A stretch of 7,876 bases of DNA from Candidatus Moraniibacteriota bacterium (GTDB lineage Bacteria > Patescibacteriota > Minisyncoccia > Moranbacterales > GCA-2747515), in NCBI GenBank assembly GCA_030592425.1, contig JAUVJK010000037.1:1-7876 (forward strand). Direction: 5' to 3'. The notes beneath the pieces are model-generated. The model had not been told where the DNA came from and ran no database searches. It saw only the letters and a program-made list of their open reading frames with translations. Below, piece by piece: positions 1-6,212 of this stretch. Each line of letters begins with the position of its first letter. Positions within the stretch are counted from its first letter, which is position 1. The position numbers were made by a program, and so were the translations under genes.

Positions 1-619
1 GAAAAAGCATAGAAAGCTCTTCAAAAGAATTCACAAGGGAGATCTTTTCACTTATCACAATATTCTCTACAACTGTCTGATCACCATTCTTAATGCCTTT
101 TTTCTTCTTATTTACATTCTCTATTATCTTTTTATCGTCTTTTTTTATTTTCTTTGTATTATCTGCATTTTTTTCAATATGATTCTTTTTAGATCCATCT
201 TCGATTATTTGTTGTTTTTGAGCATCCTTCACAGAAATGCTTTTTTCCAATTCATGAACATTACTTTCATATTGTGCAACGAGAATTTCAATTTCATCTC
301 TCCGTGTTGTGGTCACTCCTTTTTTCACTTCCTTTTCAAGAGAGACTAATTTGTTTTTTATTACTTTTAATTCTCGGCGTTGCCGTTTCTTCTCAAGATC
401 ACTCTCAAGGTTATGCAGTTTCATTTCCTTTTCTCTCATAGACCGTTCTAATTGATCGTGACGCTTCCCTTGAACAGTTGCTTGTTCCTTGCTCTGCTCC
501 TCAATCTCTCTCTTTAATGTTGTGATCTTTTCTCCCTTACGCACATCAGTAGGTTCTTTATTAATTTTATACGTCTCTTGTGATTTTGTTTGTATATTCG
601 ACATTTCGTTTTTTGACAT
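1..619 (-). CDS. Lysine-rich coiled-coil protein of unknown function (N-terminal part, 3' end outside window)
   Basis: I translated an uninterrupted minus-strand frame from ATG at 617-619 to the left edge: 206 complete codons and no stop. I do not recognise a family. Residues 1-30 are polar and look disordered. Residues about 31-130 are rich in Glu, Lys, Arg, Gln and spaced Leu/Ile (for example REIEEQ, NLESDLEKK, LVSLEKEV), which suggests a long coiled coil. Residues about 143-178 are strongly basic, with KKIKKDDKK and NKKKKG. Around 183-206 the sequence becomes more hydrophobic (VVENIVIS, FEELSMLF), perhaps the start of a folded domain beyond the edge. No signal peptide or membrane segment is visible, so a cytosolic protein is likely. 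An internal Met at residue 6 is an alternative start. The extended -10 at 645-653 lies about 26 bases upstream of the ATG and supports the chosen start. It is transcribed divergently from the GT39 pair. Reality of the gene is fairly sure; function is unknown. Confidence 0.75.
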   Translation of the reverse strand, partial: MSKNEMSNIQTKSQETYKINKEPTDVRKGEKITTLKREIEEQSKEQATVQGKRHDQLERSMREKEMKLHNLESDLEKKRQRRELKVIKNKLVSLEKEVKKGVTTTRRDEIEILVAQYESNVHELEKSISVKDAQKQQIIEDGSKKNHIEKNADNTKKIKKDDKKIIENVNKKKKGIKNGDQTVVENIVISEKISLVNSFEELSMLF

Positions 620-644
620 AAAATAAGTTTTTTATCTAATTTTT

Positions 645-653
645 ATTATACCA
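645..653 (-). promoter_or_regulatory. Extended -10 promoter of the coiled-coil gene
   Basis: On the minus strand the sequence reads TGGTATAAT: a perfect TATAAT preceded by the TGn extension of extended -10 promoters. It lies about 26 bases upstream of the ATG at 619, which would give a short leader of around 18 bases. I see no good -35 hexamer at 16-18 bases. The leader has no Shine-Dalgarno motif. Confidence 0.55.
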
Positions 654-700
654 TGCTTCTTTATAATCCACACACTTCATCACTACTTGATTCTTATAAA

Positions 701-726
701 AAATTTTACATATCTGTGTAAAATTT
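701..726. repeat. Perfect 10-bp inverted repeat upstream of the GT39 promoter (operator candidate)
   Basis: AAATTTTACA at 701-710 and TGTAAAATTT at 717-726 are exact reverse complements separated by six bases (TATCTG). The dyad ends four bases before the -10 hexamer at 731-736 and covers the place where the -35 would lie. That is a typical position for a repressor or activator site. It has no following T-tract on either strand, so it is not an intrinsic terminator. No regulator can be named from the sequence. It is well placed for the plus-strand genes; the minus-strand promoter is about 50 bases further away. Confidence 0.5.
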
Positions 727-727
727 A

Positions 728-736
728 TGCTATAAT
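728..736 (+). promoter_or_regulatory. Extended -10 promoter of the GT39 gene pair
   Basis: The sequence is TGCTATAAT: a perfect TATAAT at 731-736 with the TGn extension at 728-730. Transcription would begin near 743, leaving a leader of about 30 bases before the ATG at 773. A TTTACA hexamer at 705-710 resembles a -35 but sits 20 bases away, longer than usual, so the extended -10 probably carries recognition. The leader has only AAAAGG at 747-752, about 20 bases from the start codon and too far to serve as a Shine-Dalgarno site. Confidence 0.6.
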
Positions 737-772
737 AACTATAGGCAAAAGGCATGCACACATATTTATGAA

Positions 773-2374
773 ATGAAAAATAAAAAGAAAATAATTCATT
801 ACAGTGTTCTTGCAGGAATTCTTCTCCTTGCAACTTTTTTGCGTGTTTACAATATCGACAATGCTCCACCTGGCATCTATCCAGATGAGGCAAATAATGG
901 CACCAATGCCTATGATGCAATGGTAAGTGGCGACTATCAGTGGTTTTATCCTGATAATAATGGTCGTGAAGGTCTCTACATTAACATGATCGGTATCTCC
1001 TTCAAGTTATTTAACGTCAGCATGCTCACACTTAAATTGCCATCGATCTTCTTTGGCATCCTCACTGTTCTGGGTGTCTACCTCTTGTGTCGTGAGCTTT
1101 TTCGCAAGAAACCACACCTTGCACTCATCGCTTCCTATCTCACAGCTGTTTCTTTTTGGGCGATCAACTTTTCACGCATCGGCTTTCGTGCGATCATGCT
1201 CCCAGCAATTCTCACTTTTACATTTTATTTTCTCTTTCGTGGATTACGTACGTTTGATCCTATTAAAAAAAATTACCACCACCTCTATAATTTTGCTATT
1301 GCTGGTCTCATCTTTGGCCTTGGCATGCATTCCTATATTGCTTTTCGTATTGCGCCGCTCATCCTCATCATGACACTTATCGCACTATTGATCACGTATC
1401 GACATTTCCTTAAAAATTATTGGCATGGCATTCTTCTGTTTATGATTTTCTCTTTCCTTTCTGCAGCTCCAATGTTGTGGACATTTCATACACATCCCGA
1501 GCTTGTCAATTCTCGTTCTGGTTCGATCTCCATTCTTTCGGAGGAGGTAAATGAAGGTGATCTTTTTGGTACACTCGCGGAAACAGTGATGCTCTCTCTC
1601 GCAAAGTTTAATTTTTATGGTGATCCAAATTGGCGACATGGTTATCCGCCCTATCCGACACTCGAACTTATTACTGGCATTGCTTTTCTCTTTGGGATCA
1701 TTTATTCCTTTATTCTCTTTTGCAAAAGCTGTCGCACGATCAAGAAGGAACGGCACAGTGGCATATCATCACCTATAAATACATTTGTTGTCCAGACACT
1801 TCTTTTATCTTGGTTCTTTATCATGCTCATTCCAGAATTCATGACGCGTGAAGGATTGCCACATGCGCTACGCTCCATCGGAGCTCTTCCTGTTGTCTAT
1901 ATTTTTGCAGCGCTCACATTTGATTTCATTCTCACGAAGGCAAAAGAACGCTCAGCTCAAACACATGCCATTACACTCGCACTCATACTTATTACACTTT
2001 TTTATGTTGGTCTTTTCAATACGATCAAATATCATATCTTTTGGGCACAACACCCAAAAGTTGCTTTCAGCTTCAACAAAGATCTCACCGATATTGGACG
2101 CTACGTTCAAATACTGCCGTCAGAACAAACAAAATATGTGGTCACTGGATCCCTTACACGACTTCCAATCCTTCTTCTCAATGAACAAACAGATAATTTG
2201 ATTTTCCTTTATGATCATGAACTAGATCAGATCGACCATACACAGAATTTCATTGTTCTCATAGGAAATAACGATAAATATCTTGCCACAGTTCTCACAG
2301 AACAAGATCCAGATCTCATAGTTACGACGCATGATCGTGCTAATAGTCATTTCTATGAAGTTCACAAAAAATAA
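773..2374 (+). CDS. GT39/PMT-type (ArnT-like) membrane glycosyltransferase
   Basis: A 533-residue polytopic membrane protein, predicted to transfer a sugar from a polyprenyl-phosphate carrier to a protein or glycan on the outer face of the membrane. The sequence shows one N-terminal helix (about 8-24), then an extracellular loop with PDEA at 37-40. This acidic pair after the first helix is the hallmark of GT-C enzymes such as PMT and ArnT and holds the catalytic Asp in that superfamily. Further hydrophobic segments fall near 85-106, 115-133, 139-156, 172-208, 219-238, 296-317, 338-355, 368-389 and 398-416. Family-like blocks include SRIGFRAIMLP at 134-144, GDPNWRHGYPPYP at 283-295 and LPHALRSIGALP at 362-373. 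The last 110 residues or so look soluble. ATG at 773 is the first usable start after the promoter; no Shine-Dalgarno precedes it. It is followed after 31 bases by a second GT-C gene. The class is secure; donor and acceptor are unknown. Confidence 0.88.
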   Translation: MKNKKKIIHYSVLAGILLLATFLRVYNIDNAPPGIYPDEANNGTNAYDAMVSGDYQWFYPDNNGREGLYINMIGISFKLFNVSMLTLKLPSIFFGILTVLGVYLLCRELFRKKPHLALIASYLTAVSFWAINFSRIGFRAIMLPAILTFTFYFLFRGLRTFDPIKKNYHHLYNFAIAGLIFGLGMHSYIAFRIAPLILIMTLIALLITYRHFLKNYWHGILLFMIFSFLSAAPMLWTFHTHPELVNSRSGSISILSEEVNEGDLFGTLAETVMLSLAKFNFYGDPNWRHGYPPYPTLELITGIAFLFGIIYSFILFCKSCRTIKKERHSGISSPINTFVVQTLLLSWFFIMLIPEFMTREGLPHALRSIGALPVVYIFAALTFDFILTKAKERSAQTHAITLALILITLFYVGLFNTIKYHIFWAQHPKVAFSFNKDLTDIGRYVQILPSEQTKYVVTGSLTRLPILLLNEQTDNLIFLYDHELDQIDHTQNFIVLIGNNDKYLATVLTEQDPDLIVTTHDRANSHFYEVHKK

Positions 2375-2405
2375 TCAATTACATTAATCTCTAAGACCTA
2401 AAATT

Positions 2406-4220
2406 ATGGGACTTGAACAATTTGCAAAAAAATATTATCGCAGTATTGTTGCTGTGATCATGATTGTCTTCACAGGCATCTCGCTCCTCAATGCGTGGAA
2501 TGATGCTGCAACATATGATGAGATCGCCCATATTCCTGCTGGCTATTCCTATGTCACAGAAGGCGATTTCCGCCTCAATCCAGAACATCCACCATTATTC
2601 AAAATACTTGCTGGGCTTCCTCTTCTTGCACTCGATGTGAATTTTGATACATCTCTCCCATTCTGGAATGAGATCAATGATTTTGGTGAATATCAACAAT
2701 GGAAAGCTGGTCGACATATCATGTACGGCGCTAATAATGATGGTGATCAAATTCTCTTTTGGTCACGTGTTCCGATCATTATCCTCTCTGCTCTCTTCGG
2801 TCTGTTTCTCCTCCATTGGGGACGCAAACTCGCAGGTATTATTGCTGGACTTTTTGTTCTTCTCCTTTATGCATTCGACCCAAATATTCTTGGCCATAAT
2901 CATTTTGTCACGACAGATCTTGGTATCGCTTTTGCAATTACGGTCGCATTCTACTTTTTCCTTCGATTTCTCAAAGAACCGACATGGAGCAATGCTCTTG
3001 TTGGAGGACTCTTCCTTGGCATTGCACAACTGACAAAATTTTCTGCGATTATGCTCATTCCGATCTTTGCAGCCTTTTTGATCGCCTATCCGCTCTTCCG
3101 CATCTCGCGAGATGGCAAAAAATTCAAGAGATTTCTCTCAACAGTTGGGAAAGGTATTGTTGCGCTCCTGATGGCTGTGCTCGTGATCTGGATCGTTTAC
3201 ATTCCCGTCACGATCAATATGCCAGCGGAAGTTCTCGAGAATATTGGACCAGGCCGCATTGCGATCAATGATCGTATGCGCAATCAAGTATCGCTTGATT
3301 TTATCCTCAAAGCTAACGAATCACCAATAACACGTCCAATTGCTATCTATACGCAAGGTGTTGTACAAGTATTTCAACGTGTCGCTGGTGGCAATGACAC
3401 ATTCTTTCTCAGTCACGTTTCTGCTGATGCATCACCACTCTACTTTCCGATCGTCTTCCTCACAAAAAGTACACTTCCGCATCTCATTTTCTATTTCTTC
3501 AGTGCGCTCATCTTCATTATGTTGATCTTTCGTAGTGTTGGCTACACATTCACACAATCACCACGAAAATCATGGCGTCGTTTTGTTCTCTTTGTGAACA
3601 ATCATTTCACACATTTGGCAATTGGCTCATTCGCAGTGTTCTATGCGTATATCTCGATCACTGGAAATCTTAATATTGGTTTTCGTCATCTTTTTCCAAT
3701 TCTTCCATTTCTCTACATCCTCGTCGCAACGACATCTATCGACTTCATTCGTTCAATGAAAAATAAATATCTTGCGAACATTCTTAGGTATTGTGGCTAT
3801 GGCCTCACAGCTCTCATGGTCGCTATAACCATCGCTGCTTATCCATACTACACATCCTACTTCAATCAAATCGTTGGTGGTTCCCATAATGGCTATAATT
3901 TTGTCACTGATTCAAATGCTGATTGGGGTCAAGATCTTAAACGATTGCGCACATACCTCAATGAGCATCCAGAAATTGATAAGATCCGTGTCAACTACTT
4001 TGGTGGTGGCGAACCAGAATCCTATTTCCCAGAAAAATTTATCCCCTGGTGGGATAGCAAACGACCAATCGAACCTGGTTACTATGCGATCAGCGTCCTC
4101 TTCCGTCAAGAATCAATATACAATGAGAAAAAAGCCGATGATGAATCCTATCGGTGGCTTCTTGACCTTGAGCCAATCGATCAGATTGGAACATCGATCC
4201 TCATTTATAAGGTAGAATAA
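2406..4220 (+). CDS. Second GT39/PMT-like phospholipid-carrier-dependent glycosyltransferase
   Basis: A 604-residue polytopic protein of the GT-C superfamily, but a different subfamily from its upstream neighbour. The first helix is about 13-30, followed by TYDEIAHIPAGY at 36-47 with the catalytic-type Asp-Glu at 38-39. RLNPEHPPL at 56-64 follows, a block common in this subfamily. Later blocks are DPNILGHNHFVTTDLG at 158-173, NIGFRHLFPILPF at 423-435, and YYTSYFNQIVGG at 481-492 leading into DSNADWGQDLKRL at 502-514. The last resembles the conserved C-terminal signature of these proteins. About ten hydrophobic segments lie between 118 and 480, and the final 120 residues or so look soluble. 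The 31-base gap after the preceding gene has no promoter or terminator, so co-transcription is likely. No Shine-Dalgarno is visible. Substrate unknown; protein O-glycosylation or envelope-glycan decoration are both possible. Confidence 0.87.
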   Translation: MGLEQFAKKYYRSIVAVIMIVFTGISLLNAWNDAATYDEIAHIPAGYSYVTEGDFRLNPEHPPLFKILAGLPLLALDVNFDTSLPFWNEINDFGEYQQWKAGRHIMYGANNDGDQILFWSRVPIIILSALFGLFLLHWGRKLAGIIAGLFVLLLYAFDPNILGHNHFVTTDLGIAFAITVAFYFFLRFLKEPTWSNALVGGLFLGIAQLTKFSAIMLIPIFAAFLIAYPLFRISRDGKKFKRFLSTVGKGIVALLMAVLVIWIVYIPVTINMPAEVLENIGPGRIAINDRMRNQVSLDFILKANESPITRPIAIYTQGVVQVFQRVAGGNDTFFLSHVSADASPLYFPIVFLTKSTLPHLIFYFFSALIFIMLIFRSVGYTFTQSPRKSWRRFVLFVNNHFTHLAIGSFAVFYAYISITGNLNIGFRHLFPILPFLYILVATTSIDFIRSMKNKYLANILRYCGYGLTALMVAITIAAYPYYTSYFNQIVGGSHNGYNFVTDSNADWGQDLKRLRTYLNEHPEIDKIRVNYFGGGEPESYFPEKFIPWWDSKRPIEPGYYAISVLFRQESIYNEKKADDESYRWLLDLEPIDQIGTSILIYKVE

Positions 4221-4240
4221 GAAAGATTCCCAAATCATTC

Positions 4241-4274
4241 TAAAACGGTCATTCCTCATGAAATGACCGTTTTA
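4241..4274. terminator. Bidirectional intrinsic terminator between convergent genes
   Basis: A perfect 13-bp stem (TAAAACGGTCATT at 4241-4253 paired with 4262-4274) closes an eight-base loop. The arms begin with an A-run and end with a T-run, so both strands carry a hairpin followed by T residues. It lies 20 bases after the stop of the plus-strand glycosyltransferase and 23 bases beyond the stop of the minus-strand FtsQ-like gene. That position fits a shared terminator for both converging transcripts. Confidence 0.8.
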
Positions 4275-4297
4275 TTATAAAAAATATCTGAAAAGAT

Positions 4298-5263
4298 CTA
4301 TTCTTTTTTTGATGCATCTTCTCCGTCGTCATTTATCATTTCTTTACCCTCTTTCTGTGCCTCCTCAGAGGATTCCTCATCATCAGATTCTACAGGATCA
4401 CCCTTAAATCGATAGAAAACTTTTTCCCCAATACGCACATCAACATATTCTAGTTCCTCACGTGGTTTATCAAATGCCGTTTTATCAAAAAAAGTCGTCA
4501 CGGTACGCTCTGTTTTTTCCAGAGAATGATCCAATCCAACAAGGATATACCACCCCTCCTGTGTTGTTAATCGTGCTTCATTTGAGATTCGTGACGGTAC
4601 AAGGATATCATCATCAAAAAGAATACCACTTGCACGCCCCATCGCACCACGAACATGCATCAACTGATCAACATATTCAGGTGAAAGAACGGTATCATTT
4701 AATACAACATCATAACCTTTTTCGTCAATGATCGTCACTTGATCATTCTGCACAATATCTGGTGATGACCAATCAACACGCTCATATGTTGCACCATTAC
4801 GATCGATCATATAACAATCAGTCTTCCCATGATCACGACACCACACTAATACAGCGTCATGTTCCGTTATCGTAGCTGTAAGAGTATTAGGAAAAACACT
4901 CTTTACTTCGACACTGTCAATACGACGAAATGTTTCTGTTAATTTTTGTTCGATCAGTTGTGGGACAACAAAAGGAAATGTATTGCGTGGGATCACACCG
5001 AGTAATTTATCATCTAATTCTGCCTGCATTACCTGTTTTATTTCTGCCTCTGTGAGAACATTGGTCCCTGTCACAGCCGTCGTCGTGATGCGCATAAAAT
5101 CAGAAAAGAAGAGAATATAAAAAACCGTACCTATAAAAAGAAAGAGTACAATACGAAACCATCCTCGCGATACTTTATATTCTCGCCGCGCATCATGACG
5201 CTCCTGTTGCAACTGTTCACTTTGAGAGATCTTACTACGTGCTTTCTTTCTATTTTCTTGCAT
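4298..5263 (-). CDS. ftsQ: FtsQ/DivIB-like cell division protein with POTRA domain
   Basis: A 321-residue bitopic membrane protein. Residues 1-33 are a basic cytosolic tail rich in Lys, Arg and Gln. A single membrane helix spans about 36-54. Residues 57-134 match the POTRA pattern of FtsQ/DivIB: TGTNVLTEAEI at 65-75, then RIDSVEVKSVFPNTLTATITEH at 114-135. Residues 135-288 would be the beta domain, ending in YVDVRIGEKVFYRF at 273-286, which resembles the usual FtsQ end. FtsQ scaffolds the divisome with FtsB and FtsL at the septum. Two cysteines (142 and 150) in the extracytoplasmic part might pair. An acidic tail (about 291-321, many Asp and Glu) follows the folded part and is not typical. 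The ATG lies 31 bases after the delta' stop, with no clear Shine-Dalgarno. It is probably the last gene of a three-gene operon. Divergence is high, so the name rests on architecture and short motifs. Confidence 0.8.
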   Translation of the reverse strand: MQENRKKARSKISQSEQLQQERHDARREYKVSRGWFRIVLFLFIGTVFYILFFSDFMRITTTAVTGTNVLTEAEIKQVMQAELDDKLLGVIPRNTFPFVVPQLIEQKLTETFRRIDSVEVKSVFPNTLTATITEHDAVLVWCRDHGKTDCYMIDRNGATYERVDWSSPDIVQNDQVTIIDEKGYDVVLNDTVLSPEYVDQLMHVRGAMGRASGILFDDDILVPSRISNEARLTTQEGWYILVGLDHSLEKTERTVTTFFDKTAFDKPREELEYVDVRIGEKVFYRFKGDPVESDDEESSEEAQKEGKEMINDDGEDASKKE

Positions 5264-5294
5264 AAATATCTGCTTACTTTAGAGAAATTTTAGA

Positions 5295-6212
5295 TTATAA
5301 ATGAAGAAACAGTTCTTCCAATGCCATACGTGTATTTACATTTGTCCGTAGGAGTTGTCGCACCTTTTCAATACGCATGATCTTTGTGTATTCATCATAG
5401 GACTGCTCCTCCAGAATGCGTTGACGCAAGTGCCATTGCATCTGCGCTAGAACATCGCGTGCATTTTCTTTATCTTGTGATAATTCCTGTGCATACTGCA
5501 ATTTCTGTACTACCGTTACTGTTTGTAGAGTGAGATCTTGTCCACGATCGACTATGCACTGCCGATTTAATTCCTCATCATTTTGCAATGTTGTAAGTAA
5601 TCCTGGTCGCCCCATTGCACGTATACGCAATTGTTCATCTGTAGAAATTGAGGAGAGTGATTTGTCATTGAGGAGACCAAATGACATCATCTGGCAACGC
5701 GAACGTATTGTTGGCAAAAGACGTGATACATCTGACGTGATAAAAATGATATACGCATTGTGCGGTGGTTCCTCTACAGTTTTCAAAAAAGCATTCTGTG
5801 CCCCACGACCCATACGATCTGCATCATCAATGATCAATACGCGTGCATGACCATGAAGTGAAGAAAGTGATAATTCTCGCACAACATCACGAACTTGTTC
5901 AACGGTAATGTCATGTGTGATCTTTTTTTCCTGCACCCGTCCTTTTTCCTTCTTTTTCTGGCCTTTTTTTGTTACTTTCTTCATTTCTTCAAGTGGTGCA
6001 CAAGAAAGAAGGTCACCGTAATAGTCACGCTCAGATCCTTCTATAAAATCAATTTTCTGAGCACCATCAATGATCGCTCGCGCAAAATATTCACTCAATG
6101 TTCTCTTGCCAATATGCGCTGGTCCAGAAAAGATGTATGCAGAAGCAGTAATGTCACGTACCAATACACGATTCAACTGTTCAATTTGTGTATGATGGCC
6201 GATTAATTTCAT
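5295..6212 (-). CDS. holB: DNA polymerase III delta' subunit (clamp loader AAA+ protein)
   Basis: A 305-residue AAA+ protein of the clamp loader, which opens the sliding clamp and loads it on primed DNA. GPAHIGKR at 30-37 is a Walker A-like loop with the Lys retained. VLIIDDADRM at 125-134 is the Walker B region. QNAFLKTVEEPP at 139-150 and TIRSRCQ at 168-174 (SRC motif of sensor 1/arginine-finger type) are characteristic of the delta'/DnaX family. Two features are unusual. The four-cysteine zinc module normally found between Walker A and B is missing; only Cys71 remains there. In its place lies a basic insert at about 77-98 (MKKVTKKGQKKKEKGRVQEK). Length is close to other delta' proteins. 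The ATG overlaps the stop of the upstream GT4 gene as ATGA, which points to translational coupling, since no Shine-Dalgarno is visible. A short DnaX or another AAA+ loader subunit is less likely, because there is no DnaX-type C-terminal extension. Confidence 0.88.
   Translation of the reverse strand: MKLIGHHTQIEQLNRVLVRDITASAYIFSGPAHIGKRTLSEYFARAIIDGAQKIDFIEGSERDYYGDLLSCAPLEEMKKVTKKGQKKKEKGRVQEKKITHDITVEQVRDVVRELSLSSLHGHARVLIIDDADRMGRGAQNAFLKTVEEPPHNAYIIFITSDVSRLLPTIRSRCQMMSFGLLNDKSLSSISTDEQLRIRAMGRPGLLTTLQNDEELNRQCIVDRGQDLTLQTVTVVQKLQYAQELSQDKENARDVLAQMQWHLRQRILEEQSYDEYTKIMRIEKVRQLLRTNVNTRMALEELFLHL

Noticed and set aside
701..726. The inverted repeat as an intrinsic terminator
   Set aside because: No T-run follows it on either strand, and it lies between two divergent promoters where no transcript would need to end.
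705..736. A conventional promoter with -35 TTTACA and -10 TATAAT
   Set aside because: The spacing is 20 bases, outside the usual 16-18. The extended -10 is a better explanation, and TTTACA is part of the inverted repeat.
636..920. A minus-strand reading frame across the divergent region and the start of the first GT39 gene
   Set aside because: It covers both promoters and the inverted repeat, overlaps a well-supported gene in antisense, and its sequence, rich in His, Tyr, Phe and Cys, looks like no protein family.
1385..1756. A 123-residue antisense frame inside the first GT39 gene, and similar long frames inside the other genes
   Set aside because: These lie inside strongly supported genes, have no family motifs and no promoter or ribosome site of their own. 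They are shadows of codon structure.
6209..6212. Alternative genetic code with TGA as glycine (Gracilibacteria/SR1 type)
   Set aside because: TGA ends the GT4 gene exactly where the delta' ATG starts, in a classic overlap. All other genes read cleanly with the standard code and end in TAA.
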